This document shows, piece after piece, positions 19,130-27,627 of a DNA stretch of 35,162 nucleotides; position 1 is the stretch's first letter; the number at the start of each line of letters is the position of its first letter. Under the pieces are notes generated by a model. The model searched no databases. It saw only the letters and a program-made list of their open reading frames with translations, and was not told the DNA's origin. The stretch lies in the IMG/VR virus record IMGVR_UViG_3300030104_006524, positions 1-35,162 of that record; one strand, given 5' to 3'. The position numbers and the translations under genes were made by a program. This stretch comes from a virus.

Positions 19130-22100
19130 ATTTCTCCATCCCTATTTTTATTTTTTGTAATGTTTTTTTATGACTCCCTTTAATAAATGATTGAGCCTCT
19201 TTTTTTGATACTTTTTCTTTTTTTAACAACTGTAATATTTCATTATCTTTAACCCCTAAATAACGGGCAGCATCAATATGCTCTTGCATCCACGCATAAC
19301 TTCTTTTCATTGCATTCATTTTAGAATTAATGTCTTTAAACTCGCCTGCTTTATAAGATTCTCTTTTTTTCTGTTTAAATTGATCTACTTTAAATTGTAA
19401 TGATTTTGGAATGTCGTAAGTAGACATTCTTACCCCCGTTGTCATTGCTCTAAATTCACCTTTTAAACTGTTGATATTTCCATAATAACCTGGCTTTCCG
19501 TCTTGTTTTTTTAATAATCTTCTTGTTGAAGATGAAATTCCAGGCTCATATACTTTTACAATATGACCAATTTTTTTCGTGATTTTAGATAACCTGTCGT
19601 CCATTTCGCTATATATGGGACGACCTTGCTTTGTTTTGTTTCTTGAAATATCCATTATTGCCGAAGTCAACATTTCCTCACTTATAAAAGGCCCTAACAT
19701 TTCAGTAAAAGCACCTACAAAACGATCATCTAAATCTTGATCCCCTCTCATAAAAGCAATAAAAGGTTTAGCTAGAAATGCATGAGGAGCTTGAGTCCCT
19801 AAATCTATATACGAAAATCTTTTTTTATCCCTATCAAACCCAGTAATAACTAAAGGACTATTAACTGACCATTCAGGTATAAATTTTCTGATATTATCCT
19901 CATCCTCTTTCTTTGTACCGGTAATCATTCGGCTAATTAAAGGGGCTGCATATGCCGACATTGCCACCATTGCCGCAAAACCCCCAAGTCTTTTTATCCC
20001 AATATTTTTTGTATTGCTGTTTTTCATTTCTTCTTTCGCTATATTTAAAGTGTGGTAAGACGTTCTAATTACTTCAGCAGGAAAATTTACAAATGTACCA
20101 ACTAAAGGTGATTTTCCTATGTATTTAACACCTTCACTAACCCTTGAATAAGTAGGATAAGTATTTTTAACAATCTCTGCTGATAATTCCTCTATTTCAA
20201 ATTTAGACATTTCAGGACGTGCTTTTTGTTGTTGAGCTACCTCATTTTCAAATGCGTATATCTTCCAAACAGTATCCGAGGCTTGATATATTTGACTTAA
20301 TTTATCTAAACCTTTATATAATTTTTTCTCTGCTTGAGACTTAGGCTTTTTAACCATTTCTATAGCAACTCCAATATCACTGCTTTGATCGATTAATCCT
20401 AGTTCTGCTAACCTTAATAAATATTCACGGTTTTTAGGGTCTGTATTATTAAGCAATTTAGTTTTTATTGAAGAAAAAGCGCTTGGCATTTTTTTAAAAT
20501 TAAAATGACCATTCCCAAGGGCAAATGCTGTATTGGATGTTAGGTTTCGTATTTGTGTAACAGGACTACCAACGGTTTTTGCCCATTTTGCATAGCCCAT
20601 TCCTTTTAAATATAATCCTAATGCAGAATTATTATTTTCAGGCTTACTTTGCAGAGCTTCGGCAATTTCTTTTGTTGTGTACATGTCATTTAGAGGTGAG
20701 TAGGATTCACTTTTAGCAATAGGGGTTACAAACTCAACGCCATCTACAATATCTTTTTTCTTAAATAAAAACTTACCTTCGCCCGCTGCTTTTATTTCAG
20801 TTAAAAACTGGTGATTAGCAAGTAAATTACTCATTTTTCCAACTGTATTTGCAAAATTAATATCAGGCTCAGTTATTTCACCCAGTAAATCTAGCATTTC
20901 TTGCGGCATAACTTTTCGTTTTTTAAGTATCCCTAAGTTTTTTGAACCTGTTTTTTTATTAGTATAAAAATCACCTAAATGGTCACTATGTTGTTCTAAT
21001 ATTGACGCTACCTCAGCCTCAATTTGAGTATCCGTCATATCTTGATCTTTAAGCTCTGATCTCATCCAAGAGATAGCCTTATTCCACGCTTCGGTTTCTC
21101 TTACATTTTTAATCCAATTAGGATCACTATGTATTTTGTAGGCACGGTTAATATAAACGCCCATATTTGTATCAATTGCAGCCTCAAGTTTACCTTGTGC
21201 TAACCCCTCATCAATCATTTTTTTTGATAAAGAATCAATTGTTTTTCTCATTTCTTTTAAAGGCTCATAAAATTGACTTAATTCTGAATCATTTTCAAGT
21301 TTAGCCATTGCATCTGTACTTTTAAGGGCTTGGTCTAATTTAAGCGTTTGCTCTGGTGTTATAGTTTGTTTAAATTCTTTTTTTACTCGGTTAAAATCAG
21401 CTAATTTAAAATTTAACTCTTGTGCATCTTTAGATATACGACCTAACCTTTTTTCGTTTGCTTTAAATATTTCAGACGGGACCCCTTTTTCTTTAGTGAA
21501 ATATTTTTGTCCAAACGCTTTTAATTTTGTTGGTTTTCCATCTGCTAAATCAAGAATATCTTTCGCTCTGTTTTTAATTGGCTTTTTTTCATTTAAAGTT
21601 AATGTCGTGTCTTTTTCTTCTATTATTTTAGCTTCTTCTTTTGCCTCAGACTCAATTTCTTCTTCAATTGCTATTTGTTCTTTTTGAGGGGGTGTTAAAT
21701 CCTCTTGTTTAATATTATCTAATTTTGTTTTCGCTCCACCAATAGTGCCACCTACAATACCGCCAACTAATGCTGACCTACCCACACCTTCAAATGCTGG
21801 GTCTTCTGCTGCGACATTAGATATAATTTGCTGAATTCCTTCCTGAGTCGCTTCTTTTGATGAGCCTTTTAACATATTTGTTATGAATTTGCCTCCTGGC
21901 ATTTTTCCGAACATCCATTTATCTAAAACCATATTTGCAGGAATATTCGCCCAAAATGCTGCGTTTGCCCGATCCCCTGCTTCTTTTTCGTCCATGCCTT
22001 TTTCGATTAAACGATCATATACGCCACCAGACTCAACCCCAGATTCAATAATAGCGGACGTTCCTGTTCCTAGCATTGCCCCAACTTTAGGGGCTAATTT

Positions 22101-22604
22101 TAATACTTGTGCGCCTTTAGCTACACCTAATCCTGGAATTAAAAACGTAGCAGCTGAACCAAATCCACTAGCCACATCAGTAGCCAAGCTAGGGTTTTCT
22201 ACTTCCAAAGCATCCAATACAGGAGTAGTTACCTTTTTAATTGCGTCACCCGCAGAAGATGTCATGTTTGCTAATAATTCATTGCCAAATATTTCACCAT
22301 CATCACCTAATGATTTAAACATTGCCCCTAAACTATCAACTGTTCCTACGGCTCCGCTTACAAATGATTTTTCTAAATCAAATGATGGCTCTTTTGGATT
22401 AAAGTCTTTTGGTTTTTCAACGCCTAGTTTTTTTAATAAGGAAAAGTTTTTAGTTGGGGGTTTAGGTTTTTTTTCTTCAATAATACTATCTAAGAAATTA
22501 GGTTTTTTACTAGTTGGTTTTTCTTCTTCAATAATACTATCTAAGAAATTGGGCTTTTTACTAGTTGGTTTTTTTTCCTCAATAATACTATCTAAGAAAT
22601 TCAT
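19119..22604 (-). CDS. Large internal virion (ejection) protein, 1161 aa
   Basis: Begins with three tandem 17-residue units (NFLDSIIEEKKPTSKKP), then a region rich in G and A with amphipathic/membrane-like helices (SFVSGAVGTVDSLGAMFKSL; ALVGGIVGGTIGGAK near 280-295; MVAMSAYAAPLISRMITG near 870). The middle and end are long helical stretches. Its size, place at the end of the virion cluster directly after two smaller ejection-type proteins, and composition fit the large ejected protein of short-tailed phages (as in P22 gp16 or T7 gp16, by role). No transglycosylase motif is obvious. Overlaps the DUF5675 gene by 11 bases and starts on the stop of the upstream gene. Confidence 0.65.
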   Translation of the reverse strand: MNFLDSIIEEKKPTSKKPNFLDSIIEEEKPTSKKPNFLDSIIEEKKPKPPTKNFSLLKKLGVEKPKDFNPKEPSFDLEKSFVSGAVGTVDSLGAMFKSLGDDGEIFGNELLANMTSSAGDAIKKVTTPVLDALEVENPSLATDVASGFGSAATFLIPGLGVAKGAQVLKLAPKVGAMLGTGTSAIIESGVESGGVYDRLIEKGMDEKEAGDRANAAFWANIPANMVLDKWMFGKMPGGKFITNMLKGSSKEATQEGIQQIISNVAAEDPAFEGVGRSALVGGIVGGTIGGAKTKLDNIKQEDLTPPQKEQIAIEEEIESEAKEEAKIIEEKDTTLTLNEKKPIKNRAKDILDLADGKPTKLKAFGQKYFTKEKGVPSEIFKANEKRLGRISKDAQELNFKLADFNRVKKEFKQTITPEQTLKLDQALKSTDAMAKLENDSELSQFYEPLKEMRKTIDSLSKKMIDEGLAQGKLEAAIDTNMGVYINRAYKIHSDPNWIKNVRETEAWNKAISWMRSELKDQDMTDTQIEAEVASILEQHSDHLGDFYTNKKTGSKNLGILKKRKVMPQEMLDLLGEITEPDINFANTVGKMSNLLANHQFLTEIKAAGEGKFLFKKKDIVDGVEFVTPIAKSESYSPLNDMYTTKEIAEALQSKPENNNSALGLYLKGMGYAKWAKTVGSPVTQIRNLTSNTAFALGNGHFNFKKMPSAFSSIKTKLLNNTDPKNREYLLRLAELGLIDQSSDIGVAIEMVKKPKSQAEKKLYKGLDKLSQIYQASDTVWKIYAFENEVAQQQKARPEMSKFEIEELSAEIVKNTYPTYSRVSEGVKYIGKSPLVGTFVNFPAEVIRTSYHTLNIAKEEMKNSNTKNIGIKRLGGFAAMVAMSAYAAPLISRMITGTKKEDEDNIRKFIPEWSVNSPLVITGFDRDKKRFSYIDLGTQAPHAFLAKPFIAFMRGDQDLDDRFVGAFTEMLGPFISEEMLTSAIMDISRNKTKQGRPIYSEMDDRLSKITKKIGHIVKVYEPGISSSTRRLLKKQDGKPGYYGNINSLKGEFRAMTTGVRMSTYDIPKSLQFKVDQFKQKKRESYKAGEFKDINSKMNAMKRSYAWMQEHIDAARYLGVKDNEILQLLKKEKVSKKEAQSFIKGSHKKTLQKIKIGMEKYAN
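22449..22601 (-). repeat. Three tandem 51-bp repeats coding an N-terminal peptide repeat
   Basis: Three successive 51-base units (22551-22601, 22500-22550, 22449-22499) code NFLDSIIEEKKPTSKKP, NFLDSIIEEEKPTSKKP and a diverged third, NFLDSIIEEKKPKPPTK. The DNA copies are very alike, which points to recent tandem duplication. The F-L-D-S-I-I-E-E words could be docking peptides in the virion. Confidence 0.85.
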
Positions 22605-23518
22605 TAAATTTTACTCCAATTTGAAGGGTCTGTAGGGTCTCCGCCGTTAAATTTGCGATTACCATTTGTTGTTTTTACTATTTGACCTACCTCAAAGTTT
22701 CGTTCTTTTGCTGGCTGAATATCATTTTCTGAATTTGTGATAGATTGATTTTTAACTTCAAAGTCTTTGGAATTACTGTTCATTTTGTGATAAAAATCTC
22801 TAAATTCTTCCATTTGTGTTCTACTTTTATTTTTTAAACTTTGCATCCAACTTATTTTATTTCCTTTTTCATCTTCAACTTCTTCTTTATTTTTAATAGG
22901 ATGCCAACTGTCAAATAAATTAACAATGTCTTCTGTATTTTCAGGAATATCTTTTCCAATATTTTTCTCAATAAAATTCCTTTTTAACGATTCAATTTGT
23001 AAAGTCCCATCTTCCCCACCGCTAATACTTGCTCTCATTTCCCCGCCGTTTCTTTCAATTTCATCCATAAACAAAGAATAAGCAGGATCATCTGGGTGAT
23101 AATACTGAGATATATTTTCTTTTGTTAAAACAGTTGTAATATCAAATTCTATTTGCCTATTTCTTTTCTTAAAGTGAATCCCATCTTTTCCGAAAACTGA
23201 CATTATGTCGGGATAATCAGCTGATAATTCAGAGGAATATGTATCAAGTTCTTCCTGAGATGCATTTCTGTTTTTCATTGACGTAAGTTCGGGAAGTATT
23301 TTAAATTTATACAAATTCATCATAAGTTGATTCCGCCTAACCCTTTCTTCTGACTTTTGGGCCAAAGCAATTCTATCTTTTGACGCTTGTGTTCTTTGCC
23401 GACTTTCTGTTATTGCAGCTTGCTTTAACTCTCTTTGTTGTCTTACATCCTCTTCATAACCTCCAGTTAATAACCTCCTTAATTCTCGTCCATCCTTATA
23501 CGCTTCTGCTAATGACAT
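22604..23518 (-). CDS. Ejection/internal virion protein, 304 aa
   Basis: Helical, charged N-terminus (LRRLLTGGYEEDVRQQRELK; Q/R-rich coiled coil to residue ~70), mixed middle (DITTVLTKENISQYYHPDDP), and an ending NGGDPTDPSNWSKI. The G-G-D-P-x-D-P-S-N-W ending is typical of phage internal proteins next to P22-like tail genes. AAAGGAGG upstream. Lies between the two other ejection proteins, so likely delivered with DNA. No enzymatic motif. Confidence 0.6.
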   Translation of the reverse strand: MSLAEAYKDGRELRRLLTGGYEEDVRQQRELKQAAITESRQRTQASKDRIALAQKSEERVRRNQLMMNLYKFKILPELTSMKNRNASQEELDTYSSELSADYPDIMSVFGKDGIHFKKRNRQIEFDITTVLTKENISQYYHPDDPAYSLFMDEIERNGGEMRASISGGEDGTLQIESLKRNFIEKNIGKDIPENTEDIVNLFDSWHPIKNKEEVEDEKGNKISWMQSLKNKSRTQMEEFRDFYHKMNSNSKDFEVKNQSITNSENDIQPAKERNFEVGQIVKTTNGNRKFNGGDPTDPSNWSKI

Positions 23519-23529
23519 TTTTTCCTCCT

Positions 23530-24633
23530 TTATTCAGTTGGTTTTAAAACACCTGCTATTGTGGAAACAGGATTTAATACATTTCCAACAGTCGCAGTAA
23601 CATTATTAATTTGATCTAATAAAGTTTCTTTGTTTTGATAATAATTCTGTTTGGCATTCGCTTTCAATATATTTAAATTGGATGTGGCCATACCCTCGCC
23701 TAGGTTTAAATTCGTTAATGCTTGAGCTAATCCAGTCTGAGTATTGGCATACCTTTGATCGTACATTCCTCGTATGTCAACCTGCTGCTCGCCTGATCGT
23801 TTTTGAATATTAGCTTTATTCGTATAAGCATTGTCTTGATAAGTTCCTAACTGATTTCCATATGCTCTTTCCGCCTCACTTAATTGAGTCGCGTATCTGT
23901 TTTCAGTATTAGATAAATTTTGCCCTTGCGATGCCATTAATTGAGCCTCTAAGTTGCCTTGGTTGCCAATTAATTGAGAACTCATTGTATCGGCCCCATA
24001 ACCTTGCTGCATCAGAGGACTTAATCGGTCAAAATAATTTTGTGATTCCTCTGCGCTGATTTGGTTATAACCAGGGCTATAATACTCTGCAACTGGCGCA
24101 CCACCTTGACCGATACCTCGCGAGTTAAGTTGTCTCGCTAACTGACTTTCAAGCTGCTCTTTTCGGTATTGAGCCATTGGAGAATTTGAAGCAAGCGAAG
24201 GGTCTTGCAACGCAGCCTCATAACGACTTAACGCTTGCCTTCCAGCCTCAGAATAAGGTTGTAGTTGGTCGACAGCTTCTTGTGTGCGCTGTCCGCTTTT
24301 TTGTAAAGCCCCTTGAGTTCCTTCCTGTATATCGGCTCTTGATTGTGCTTTTCCTTGATTAAGTATATTTTTTTGCTGTCGGTAGCTTTCACCTAAAGTT
24401 CCACTAACTTTATCTAGCCCAGAAAAAATAGTGTCAATTGCTTGGTTACTGGAAGCTAAAATATCTAAAAAACTTTGTCTTTCGGATGCCGCTAACCTTG
24501 TATTAACTTTTCCGTAAGCGTCTTTGGTTAAGTTTTCACTATCCTCAAATTGTTCTTGTATATGCAACAACGAATCATGCAATAATTCTAGTGACTGACG
24601 CGTTCCAGCTTCTAGGTTTTTATTCTTACCCAT
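23530..24633 (-). CDS. Phage DNA-ejection protein, 367 aa
   Basis: Q/A/N/S-rich, helical protein with SPMAQYRKEQLESQLARQLN, SRGIGQGGAPVAEYYS and a long alanine/glutamine coiled region (LSEAERAYGNQLGTYQDNAY), as in short-tailed phage ejection proteins of the P22 gp20/gp7 kind. Few aromatic residues and no membrane helix except a mildly hydrophobic end (VGNVLNPVSTIAGVL). Likely ejected through the tail before DNA. GGAG upstream, three bases from the preceding gene. Confidence 0.65.
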   Translation of the reverse strand: MGKNKNLEAGTRQSLELLHDSLLHIQEQFEDSENLTKDAYGKVNTRLAASERQSFLDILASSNQAIDTIFSGLDKVSGTLGESYRQQKNILNQGKAQSRADIQEGTQGALQKSGQRTQEAVDQLQPYSEAGRQALSRYEAALQDPSLASNSPMAQYRKEQLESQLARQLNSRGIGQGGAPVAEYYSPGYNQISAEESQNYFDRLSPLMQQGYGADTMSSQLIGNQGNLEAQLMASQGQNLSNTENRYATQLSEAERAYGNQLGTYQDNAYTNKANIQKRSGEQQVDIRGMYDQRYANTQTGLAQALTNLNLGEGMATSNLNILKANAKQNYYQNKETLLDQINNVTATVGNVLNPVSTIAGVLKPTE

Positions 24634-24636
24634 TTT

Positions 24637-25113
24637 TTACTCCTTTTTTTTAATTAATTTTCTCAAACTTATTTCTTTATCGCCGTAACCCTTCCGTTCT
24701 AAATAAGAAGGGAGGCCAGTTTCAGCTTGAGCTGCAATAACAACATAAGAATTTACGTTTGTTTCAGCTGCTCTTTTTTCAATATATTCGATAAGTTTAA
24801 TCATTACTTTAGCTTGTTTAGTTTTGGGTAAGGTCGGGTCTGGATGTAAAACTTTTTCAACAAAAGAAAGCGTATCTTTTTCGTGATAAGCTGTTCCGAT
24901 TTGAAATACTCCTAGACCTAAAAGTTTTTTGTTTTCCCAGCATCCGTACGCCACGCTTAGTTGATCGTTTAAATTTGAGTTAAATTCTTTTTGAATCTTT
25001 TCGATGTTATATCTCATAGGTACATTAAATTGATTATTCATCTGGCTGATGACCTCACATAACAATCCGCCAACTTTAGTAAAATCATGTTTAGTTATTT
25101 CCCTGCAATGCAT
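24637..25113 (-). CDS. GNAT-like acetyltransferase-fold protein, 158 aa
   Basis: Begins MHCREITKHDFTKVGGLLCE, then ENKKLLGLGVFQIG, SFVEKVLHPDPTLPKTKQAK, MIKLIEYIEKRAAETNVNSY and LPSYLERKGYGDKEISLRKL: the strand-helix order of the GNAT fold, including the end helix and L-E-R-x-G-Y. The usual Q/R-x-x-G-x-G/A acetyl-CoA loop is replaced by PKTKQAKVM, so catalysis is uncertain. Such genes occur among P22-like head and tail genes in several phages; target unknown. Overlaps the upstream gene by 23 bases; GGGAG precedes the ATG. Confidence 0.6.
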   Translation of the reverse strand: MHCREITKHDFTKVGGLLCEVISQMNNQFNVPMRYNIEKIQKEFNSNLNDQLSVAYGCWENKKLLGLGVFQIGTAYHEKDTLSFVEKVLHPDPTLPKTKQAKVMIKLIEYIEKRAAETNVNSYVVIAAQAETGLPSYLERKGYGDKEISLRKLIKKKE

Positions 25114-25267
25114 TTTGATTCTCCCTTAACAGAGTTAGCAACGTTTTATTCCTATCGATCAATTCATTGATTTTATTAAGAAGAGCAGTATCTTTTTGAG
25201 CGGTTGTCATGCCATTAAAGGTAGTAGTATCAATTGGCAAAACTGGGTTAACATCAAATATTTCCAA
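25091..25267 (-). CDS. Small virion-region protein, 58 aa
   Basis: I start it at a TTG (25267) because AGGAGGT lies five bases before it, overlapping the end of the gp10-like gene by 14 bases; an upstream ATG at 25282 has no ribosome site. Product begins (M)EIFDVNPVLPIDTTTFNG, then a helical hairpin (QKDTALLNKINELIDRNKTL) and a Q/N-rich end. Likely a small structural or assembly protein. No recognised family. Confidence 0.5.
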   Translation of the reverse strand: MEIFDVNPVLPIDTTTFNGMTTAQKDTALLNKINELIDRNKTLLTLLRENQNALQGNN

Positions 25268-26720
25268 TTTCGACCTCCTCATAGATGCCATAAATAACCA
25301 AACTAACCGAATCAGGGGCATATAATCTATATTTTCGTGATTTATATCTTCCGCCTCGGCGTAGTAAAACAACATTGTTATCTCGTGTTTGTGTTGAGTT
25401 TTTTAAGCTGATTGTTTTTCTATTGGAAAATAGAACTGATCCATCATCAGCATGCTCTAGCTCAATCACTGCCTCTTGGTTTGGGGCACTGTAATATTCT
25501 GTACCAGCCGTAATCAAAGCTCGTAAATTTCTACTTCTTTTCCAATTATTAGTCCCGTGATCTCGATTCCCTGTTTCGATAAATGAATTAATAACGTTAC
25601 CGTCATCTGTCTTATAATTTGTTGAAAACTCATAAATTTTTCCGTTACTGTTACTCATAAAGAAATGCTTATTCCAAGTCGGTGAATAAGCGTAAATTTC
25701 GCCAATAAATCGTGAATATTCCGAAGTTCCTGTGTTAAAATATCCGTATTCTGACCAAGCATTAAGTTCTAAATCATATATAAATGTCTTGTTAGCACTT
25801 TTAAAAGTGATTTTATAAAAACTCTTACCTTCAAATAACATATACGCACTTGTAGCGTCCGTTGCTGTTGTTATTTTCTGCAATTCTTTTCCGTAGTTTG
25901 TGGATAATGTTCTTAAGTTTCCTCCACTTAATAATCTTACCCGTCTATTTTCGTCCAAGAAAATTTGACTGGTCTTTTCCACAATTTGAATTGAGTGAGG
26001 TGATATTACGCCTTCTTTAATTTGAGATGCCTGTAGCATAGTAAAAGGCACGGCTGCGCTGGCATCAAGGTACCACGTCTCAAGTGATCTTTTTCCCCAA
26101 ATATATAATCTGTTATTAACCACGGTTAGCCAATCAATCGAATCAGGATTTGATTCTGCCTTTAACATTTGAGCTAAATTCCAAACAAATGGTGTTTGAC
26201 CAGAAGAAAGGCCTTCTAGGTTGTAGTACCACTCATTAGAATTGACTTTATTAACGATAAGATAATTATTAAAATTAACAATACAACTTGCATTAAAAGT
26301 AATAGAAGAAATTGCTTGTGTGGCAGCCGTTCCATTCGTATAGATAACTTGGCTTCCATTACAAATGAATAAATAGTTAGTTCCACCGTATGATTTTTCA
26401 GCAAAACTTACTTGATTATTTGCTAATATCGTTGCCCCAGTTAAGTCAGTTTTAGTATAATCCTGTGCTATTTTGTATGTTCTACCATTCGAGACGGCAA
26501 TAAAAGCAGCGATAGAATCAAACCAATAAAGCCCATCACCCTTTTGATTTGTGCCAAGATCAAGAACTTCTGATAATCCAGGTCGTTTCTTAAGTGAAAC
26601 GCCATCATCACTCATTTGAACATAAAAGTCTTGCAACTTAACCAAACCGTTTTTAATCGTCTCATTATCAACGTTTTGGTTGGGAGGTGTAATATATACT
26701 TCTTTGGTCTGATATGCCAC
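25254..26720 (-). CDS. P22 gp10-like packaged-DNA stabilisation protein (tail needle platform)
   Basis: 488 residues. Beta-propeller-like repeats: KKRPGLSEVLDLG near the N-terminus, LYWFDSIAAFIAVSNGRTYK, NNRLYIWGKRSLETWYLDAS, SPHSIQIVEKTSQIFLDENR, LELNAWSEYGYFN and GRYKSRKYRLYAPDSVSL. Length and motifs match the gp10 family, the second ring of the P22 neck that plugs the channel after packaging. GTG start chosen because AAGGAG lies nine bases upstream; the previous gene's TAA directly precedes it. Next to the gp4-like gene, as in P22. Confidence 0.82.
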   Translation of the reverse strand: MAYQTKEVYITPPNQNVDNETIKNGLVKLQDFYVQMSDDGVSLKKRPGLSEVLDLGTNQKGDGLYWFDSIAAFIAVSNGRTYKIAQDYTKTDLTGATILANNQVSFAEKSYGGTNYLFICNGSQVIYTNGTAATQAISSITFNASCIVNFNNYLIVNKVNSNEWYYNLEGLSSGQTPFVWNLAQMLKAESNPDSIDWLTVVNNRLYIWGKRSLETWYLDASAAVPFTMLQASQIKEGVISPHSIQIVEKTSQIFLDENRRVRLLSGGNLRTLSTNYGKELQKITTATDATSAYMLFEGKSFYKITFKSANKTFIYDLELNAWSEYGYFNTGTSEYSRFIGEIYAYSPTWNKHFFMSNSNGKIYEFSTNYKTDDGNVINSFIETGNRDHGTNNWKRSRNLRALITAGTEYYSAPNQEAVIELEHADDGSVLFSNRKTISLKNSTQTRDNNVVLLRRGGRYKSRKYRLYAPDSVSLVIYGIYEEVEIGNI

Positions 26721-27380
26721 TTAGAAAGCTCCTTGGATATGAAACGTTTTTTTGTGACCGATATTGTTAGAATTAGCATTTTTAAGCGCTTCATTTTTCT
26801 TTTGTGAGATTATTGCTTGTTTCTCAAGTGGAACATCATATTTGTTAGCCAATTCATCAGCTAAAGCCCATTTTAGTGCCAAATAAAAGTTTGGAGGCGA
26901 AAGCAAATTAGATGTGTTTGCCGTATAATTAATGTGATTTAAAATGCCAATGTAATTAAAAATATAACCTGATGCACCTGTAATATTGGGTTTGGGATGT
27001 ACTTTAACCTCAACTGAAAAATCAGTTTTGTAAAACAGCGCATAATAAGTGGGTTTTCCCTCTGATGCTTTATTAGAAAGATCCCTATACTCATTTACTG
27101 ATAGTTCTGTTAAATCGCTATCGTAGCCATTATAACTAATATACGCAGAATCAAGATCATAATAAGTAGAAGGTAAAATAAAAGATGATACGACACTTGG
27201 GAATTGATAAGTCCCTTCGTCACGCCTAAAAATGTGTTTTCCAATATTTGGCAACGAAAACATTAAGTGATTTAAAGTCTGCCTTGCGTCAACAAGTTCT
27301 TCTGAGTTAAATGATTCTAAGTCACTTTTTATATTGCATTCATTCAATGCATCGATAATTAAATTACTAACCGTTGACAT
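26721..27380 (-). CDS. P22 gp4-like tail accessory factor (head-closure protein)
   Basis: 219 residues. Begins MSTVSNLIIDALNECNIKSD then ARQTLNHLMFSLPNIGKHIF: the helix pair that opens the gp4 family. LPSTYYDLDSAYIS, NKASEGKPTYYALFYKTDFS, VKVHPKPN and the LALKWALADELANKYDVPLE helix follow in the family's order. It sits at the portal exit and carries the gp10 ring. Overlaps the coiled-coil gene upstream by 14 bases. P22 gp4 is 166 residues and has been reported to hydrolyse peptidoglycan; no such motif can be judged here. Confidence 0.78.
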   Translation of the reverse strand: MSTVSNLIIDALNECNIKSDLESFNSEELVDARQTLNHLMFSLPNIGKHIFRRDEGTYQFPSVVSSFILPSTYYDLDSAYISYNGYDSDLTELSVNEYRDLSNKASEGKPTYYALFYKTDFSVEVKVHPKPNITGASGYIFNYIGILNHINYTANTSNLLSPPNFYLALKWALADELANKYDVPLEKQAIISQKKNEALKNANSNNIGHKKTFHIQGAF

Positions 27381-27612
27381 CGTTTAATTCCCTTAGCAAG
27401 TCAGTATATTCTTTCTTTTCTGCATCAGTTGCAATAATTATAAATTTTTTATGTGCTAATAAATTTTGTATTTGCAATTTATAAGAAGCCAATAAAGTTT
27501 TTTTAATTTCGCCGTGGTCATTTTCAATATCATTAATATCTTCTTTTAATCTATTAATATTTTGTAAAATCCCTTTTAATTCTTCTGTCTCTTTTAAATT
27601 TTGCAAGCTCAT
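27367..27612 (-). CDS. Small coiled-coil protein, 81 aa
   Basis: Charged heptad-like helix (TEELKGILQNINRLKEDIND; SYKLQIQNLLAHKKFIIIAT), no membrane segment. GGAG upstream. It lies between the S74 fibre and the gp4-like gene, so it may be a fibre-assembly or needle-related protein. Family not recognised. Confidence 0.6.
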   Translation of the reverse strand: MSLQNLKETEELKGILQNINRLKEDINDIENDHGEIKKTLLASYKLQIQNLLAHKKFIIIATDAEKKEYTDLLRELNDVNG

Positions 27613-27627
27613 TTTTTTCTCCTTTTT

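Noticed and set aside
21883-22635. Long plus-strand open frame opposite the large ejection protein
   Set aside because: It mirrors the coding strand of the 1161-aa gene, has an S/P/L-rich composition typical of antisense frames and no ribosome site.
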